A DNA stretch of 48,286 nt from Ilumatobacteraceae bacterium (GTDB taxonomy: Bacteria > Actinomycetota > Acidimicrobiia > Acidimicrobiales > Ilumatobacteraceae), in the NCBI GenBank assembly GCA_016463775.1, contig JAEMQQ010000004.1, positions 1 to 48,286 of the forward strand, written 5' to 3'. Below the pieces are notes generated by a model. The model did no database searches. It was not told the DNA's origin and worked only from the letters and a program-made list of their open reading frames with translations. Below are positions 46,081 through 48,286 of the stretch, piece after piece. Each line of letters begins with the position of its first letter. Within the stretch, counting starts at the first letter, position 1. The position numbers and the translations under genes are program-made.

Positions 46081-47451
46081 ATGTCCGTCCAGCCGACTCG
46101 TGACGAGTTGGTGGGCGCGATAGAGAGCGGTGCAATCGACACCGTCGTGATGGCGTTTCCTGATCTGCAGGGCCGGTTGGTCGGCAAGCGCACCACCGGC
46201 AGATTTTTCCTCGAGCAGGTTGCCGAACACGGCACCGAAAACTGTGACTACCTCATCGCCACCGACTTTGACGACGTGGCGGTGCCGGGTTACCGGTTTG
46301 CCTCGTACGACCTCGGATATGGCGACATGCTGGCGCGCGCCGACTTCGGCACGATTCGCATCACACCGTGGGTGCCCAAGACGGCGTTGATTCTGTGCGA
46401 TCTGTTCGCAGCCAAGACGGGTGCACCAATTGGCGTTGCTCCCCGCCAGGTGCTTCGCGACCAGGTGCAGGCAGCCCGGCGCATGAGTTTGGAGCCGATG
46501 ATCGGCAGCGAAATCGAGTTCTATTTGTTCCGTGATTCGTACGAGCAGATCCATGAACGTGGCTACCAAGATCTGACGCCTCATTCGCCGTTCATGCAGG
46601 ACTATCAGGTGGTGCAAACGACGCGCGACGAGTATGTCGTCAGCGAGATTCGTCGCGGCCTCGAAGCAGCAGGCATACCGGTCGAATTCTCCAAGGGCGA
46701 AGCAGGTCGCGGGCAACACGAGTTGAATCTTGCGTACACGCACGCACTGGAAATGGCTGATCGCAACATCGTCTACAAAACAGCGGCGAAAGAGATCGCC
46801 GCGGGGCTCGGACGAAGTGTCACCTTCATGGCCAAATACGACTTCGCCGAAACCGGTTCGTCATGTCACGTGCACTCAAGTTTGTGGCATCTGAGCGACC
46901 GTGGGCTCGGTGGCTCGGCCTTCGACGGTGGCGCTGCGCTGACCGACGACTTCCGCATGTACCTCGCCGGGCAACTGGCTGCGGCGCGGGACTTCAGCAT
47001 TTTGTGGGCCCCCACCGTCAACAGCTACAAACGGTTTCAGCCAGGTTCGTGGGCGCCAACTGCGGTGGCGTGGGGCGTCGACAATCGCACGCTGGGGTAT
47101 CGCGTGGTGGGTCACGGTGCGTCGTCGCGTGTCGAGTGCCGAATTCCGGGTGCTGACGCCAACTCGTATCTGGCGTTTGCCGGCACGATCGCCGCCGGGC
47201 TGTACGGCATTCGCCATCGTCTGGCGCTGTCCGAGGCCTACACAGGCAACGGCTATGAAGCCAAGGACCTGCCGCGAATTCCCACCACCCTCGCGGAAGC
47301 CGCCGACCTGTGGGAGCGCAGCGACATCGCCCGTGAGTGTTTCGGTGCTGATGTGCATCACCATTTGCTCACGATGGCGCGTCACGAGTGGTCATCGTTC
47401 AACAGCAGCGTGACTGATTGGGAACGTGTGCGCTATTTTGATCGTGCGTAA
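46081..47451 (+). CDS. Glutamine-synthetase-like gamma-glutamyl ligase (GlnA4/PuuA type)
   Basis: ATP-dependent ligase of 456 aa of the glutamine synthetase superfamily. It has an N-terminal FPDLQGRLVGKR beta-grasp segment, GSEIEFYLF and GQHELNLAY with metal-binding Glu residues, and GSSCHVHSSLW. These are followed by NSYKRFQPGSWAPT and SRVECRIPGADANSYLA. The catalytic core is intact. The N-terminal type and the neighbouring dehydrogenase point to gamma-glutamylation of an amine or polyamine rather than ammonia assimilation; this is inference. It starts 6 nt after the CarD stop and ends 3 nt before the SDR. Confidence 0.88.
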   Translation: MSVQPTRDELVGAIESGAIDTVVMAFPDLQGRLVGKRTTGRFFLEQVAEHGTENCDYLIATDFDDVAVPGYRFASYDLGYGDMLARADFGTIRITPWVPKTALILCDLFAAKTGAPIGVAPRQVLRDQVQAARRMSLEPMIGSEIEFYLFRDSYEQIHERGYQDLTPHSPFMQDYQVVQTTRDEYVVSEIRRGLEAAGIPVEFSKGEAGRGQHELNLAYTHALEMADRNIVYKTAAKEIAAGLGRSVTFMAKYDFAETGSSCHVHSSLWHLSDRGLGGSAFDGGAALTDDFRMYLAGQLAAARDFSILWAPTVNSYKRFQPGSWAPTAVAWGVDNRTLGYRVVGHGASSRVECRIPGADANSYLAFAGTIAAGLYGIRHRLALSEAYTGNGYEAKDLPRIPTTLAEAADLWERSDIARECFGADVHHHLLTMARHEWSSFNSSVTDWERVRYFDRA

Positions 47452-47454
47452 ACC

Positions 47455-48264
47455 ATGAATCGTCTCGCCGGAAAAGTTGCCTTCATCACCGGTGGCGCGA
47501 GTGGTTTGGGGAGGGTGGGCGCCGAACGATTTGCGGCCGAAGGTGCGCGGGTGGTGATTGCCGATGTCGGTGACGCCAGTGAAGCGTTGCAGTCGATTGC
47601 CCGTGCTGGTGGCACCGCTGCATCGGTGGAGTGCGATGTGAGTAGTGATGCGTCGGTGCGTGATGCCGTGGCATTCGCGGTCAAAACGTTCGGCGACCTG
47701 CATGTGCTGTACAACAATGCCGGTGTGATGTTGTCGGCAGATGACGACGCAACCAACACACCCGACGACGTGATACAAAGAACGTTCGACATCAATGTCA
47801 AAGGCGTGTTGTACGCGTGTCGCCATGCGATTCCACCAATGATCGAGTCGGCGCAACGTTGTGGCGAAATGTCGTCGATTGTGAACGTCGCGTCGTTCGT
47901 GGCCCACCTCGGGGCGGCGACCCCGCAAATTGCCTACACGGCGTCGAAAGGTGCGGTGCTCGCGATGACCCGGGAAATGGCCGCGATTTATGCACGTCGC
48001 GGGTTGCGCGCCAATGCACTGTGCCCGGGGCCCGTAATGACACCGCTCCTCGCAAAATTTCTGAGTGACGACGCCAAGCGCGAGCGTCGCCTCGTGCACA
48101 TTCCGATGGGTCGCTTCGGTGAGCCGCATGAAATCGTGAACGGTGCCTTGTTCTTGGCGTCGAATGAAAGCAGTTGGATGACGGGGCAGAGCCTCGTGAT
48201 CGACGGTGGCATCACGTCGGCGTATGTGACCCCAGAAGGCCCGGCATGGTCGGCAGACCTGTGA
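47455..48264 (+). CDS. Short-chain dehydrogenase/reductase
   Basis: Classical SDR of 269 aa. It has a TGGASGLG cofactor motif near residue 13, YNNAGVM, catalytic Ser in VNVAS, Tyr-x3-Lys in YTASKGAVLAMTRE, NALCPGPV and a C-terminal TGQSLVIDGG. An Asp after the second strand (VVIADV) suggests NAD+ preference. It follows the glutamine-synthetase-like gene by 3 nt, so it is likely the next step in the same catabolic unit, possibly oxidation of an alcohol or aldehyde derived from a gamma-glutamyl amine. The window ends 22 nt after its stop. Confidence 0.9.
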   Translation: MNRLAGKVAFITGGASGLGRVGAERFAAEGARVVIADVGDASEALQSIARAGGTAASVECDVSSDASVRDAVAFAVKTFGDLHVLYNNAGVMLSADDDATNTPDDVIQRTFDINVKGVLYACRHAIPPMIESAQRCGEMSSIVNVASFVAHLGAATPQIAYTASKGAVLAMTREMAAIYARRGLRANALCPGPVMTPLLAKFLSDDAKRERRLVHIPMGRFGEPHEIVNGALFLASNESSWMTGQSLVIDGGITSAYVTPEGPAWSADL

Positions 48265-48286
48265 ACACAGTCGTGAGACTAGGAAC

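Overview
The window reads as a chromosomal segment of a free-living, probably aquatic, actinobacterium, most likely of the class Acidimicrobiia. Evidence for this is a fused CofG/CofH FO synthase (fbiC) plus an F420/LLM-type oxidoreductase, a class II DAHP synthase, a CarD-family regulator, a CYP125-like P450 divergent from a steroid-type thiolase, actinobacterial gene orders (rbfA-truB-ribF..rpsO-pnp; dapA-ftsK-rimO-pgsA-cinA; nadD-LytR-rsfS) and a proteorhodopsin-type proton pump. It is densely coded, moderately GC-rich and housekeeping-dominated. No insertion sequence, prophage, CRISPR array or rRNA was seen, and no gap exceeds about 260 nt. The placement is inference; no 16S or complete phylogenetic marker was compared.

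Layout. 1-3.7 kb: 3' end of a glycosyltransferase-like gene, a CYP125-like P450 divergent from a thiolase, and a serine hydrolase. 3.7-5.9 kb: an unusual small sigma-70 factor followed by aroG. 5.9-8.4 kb: nadD, a degenerate LCP-family protein, rsfS and tRNA-Ala(GGC). 8.4-14.5 kb: LLM oxidoreductase, leuS, rbfA, truB, ribF. 14.5-18.4 kb (minus strand): ribE, a chorismate mutase-VOC fusion, and fbiC. 18.5-22.3 kb: rpsO, pnp with an RGG-rich tail, dapB. 22.3-27.4 kb: MscS channel, pentapeptide-repeat lipoprotein, phosphotransferase, histidine phosphatase, tpx, two small accessory ORFs, DedA-like protein. 27.4-31.7 kb: acyl-CoA synthetase, ARPP-1-like protein, then a coupled 48-aa microprotein, HPP-family membrane protein and SDR. 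31.7-36.8 kb: polar amino-acid ABC transporter, TauE-like permease, TetR regulator coupled to a diiron ferritin-like protein. 36.8-44.2 kb: dapA, ftsK, SMP-30 lactonase, rimO, pgsA, cinA. 44.3-48.3 kb: rhodopsin (minus), tRNA-Arg(TCT), CarD, a glutamine-synthetase-like ligase and an SDR.

How it fits together. The most interesting unit is the minus-strand block ribE / CM-VOC / fbiC. Riboflavin synthase releases 5-amino-6-ribitylaminouracil, chorismate mutase feeds tyrosine synthesis, and FbiC condenses exactly these two precursors (5-A-RU and tyrosine) into FO, the F420 chromophore. The middle gene is an unusual fusion whose second half resembles one VOC half of 4-hydroxyphenylpyruvate dioxygenase but appears to lack the acidic metal ligand.

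A second general feature is regulatory. At least sixteen start codons have no Shine-Dalgarno sequence but carry a TAnnnT -10-like hexamer 6-8 nt upstream, the arrangement expected for leaderless mRNAs. A smaller set of genes (aroG, pnp, rhodopsin, the ABC binding protein, cinA, carD, acyl-CoA synthetase, the microprotein) has clear Shine-Dalgarno sites.
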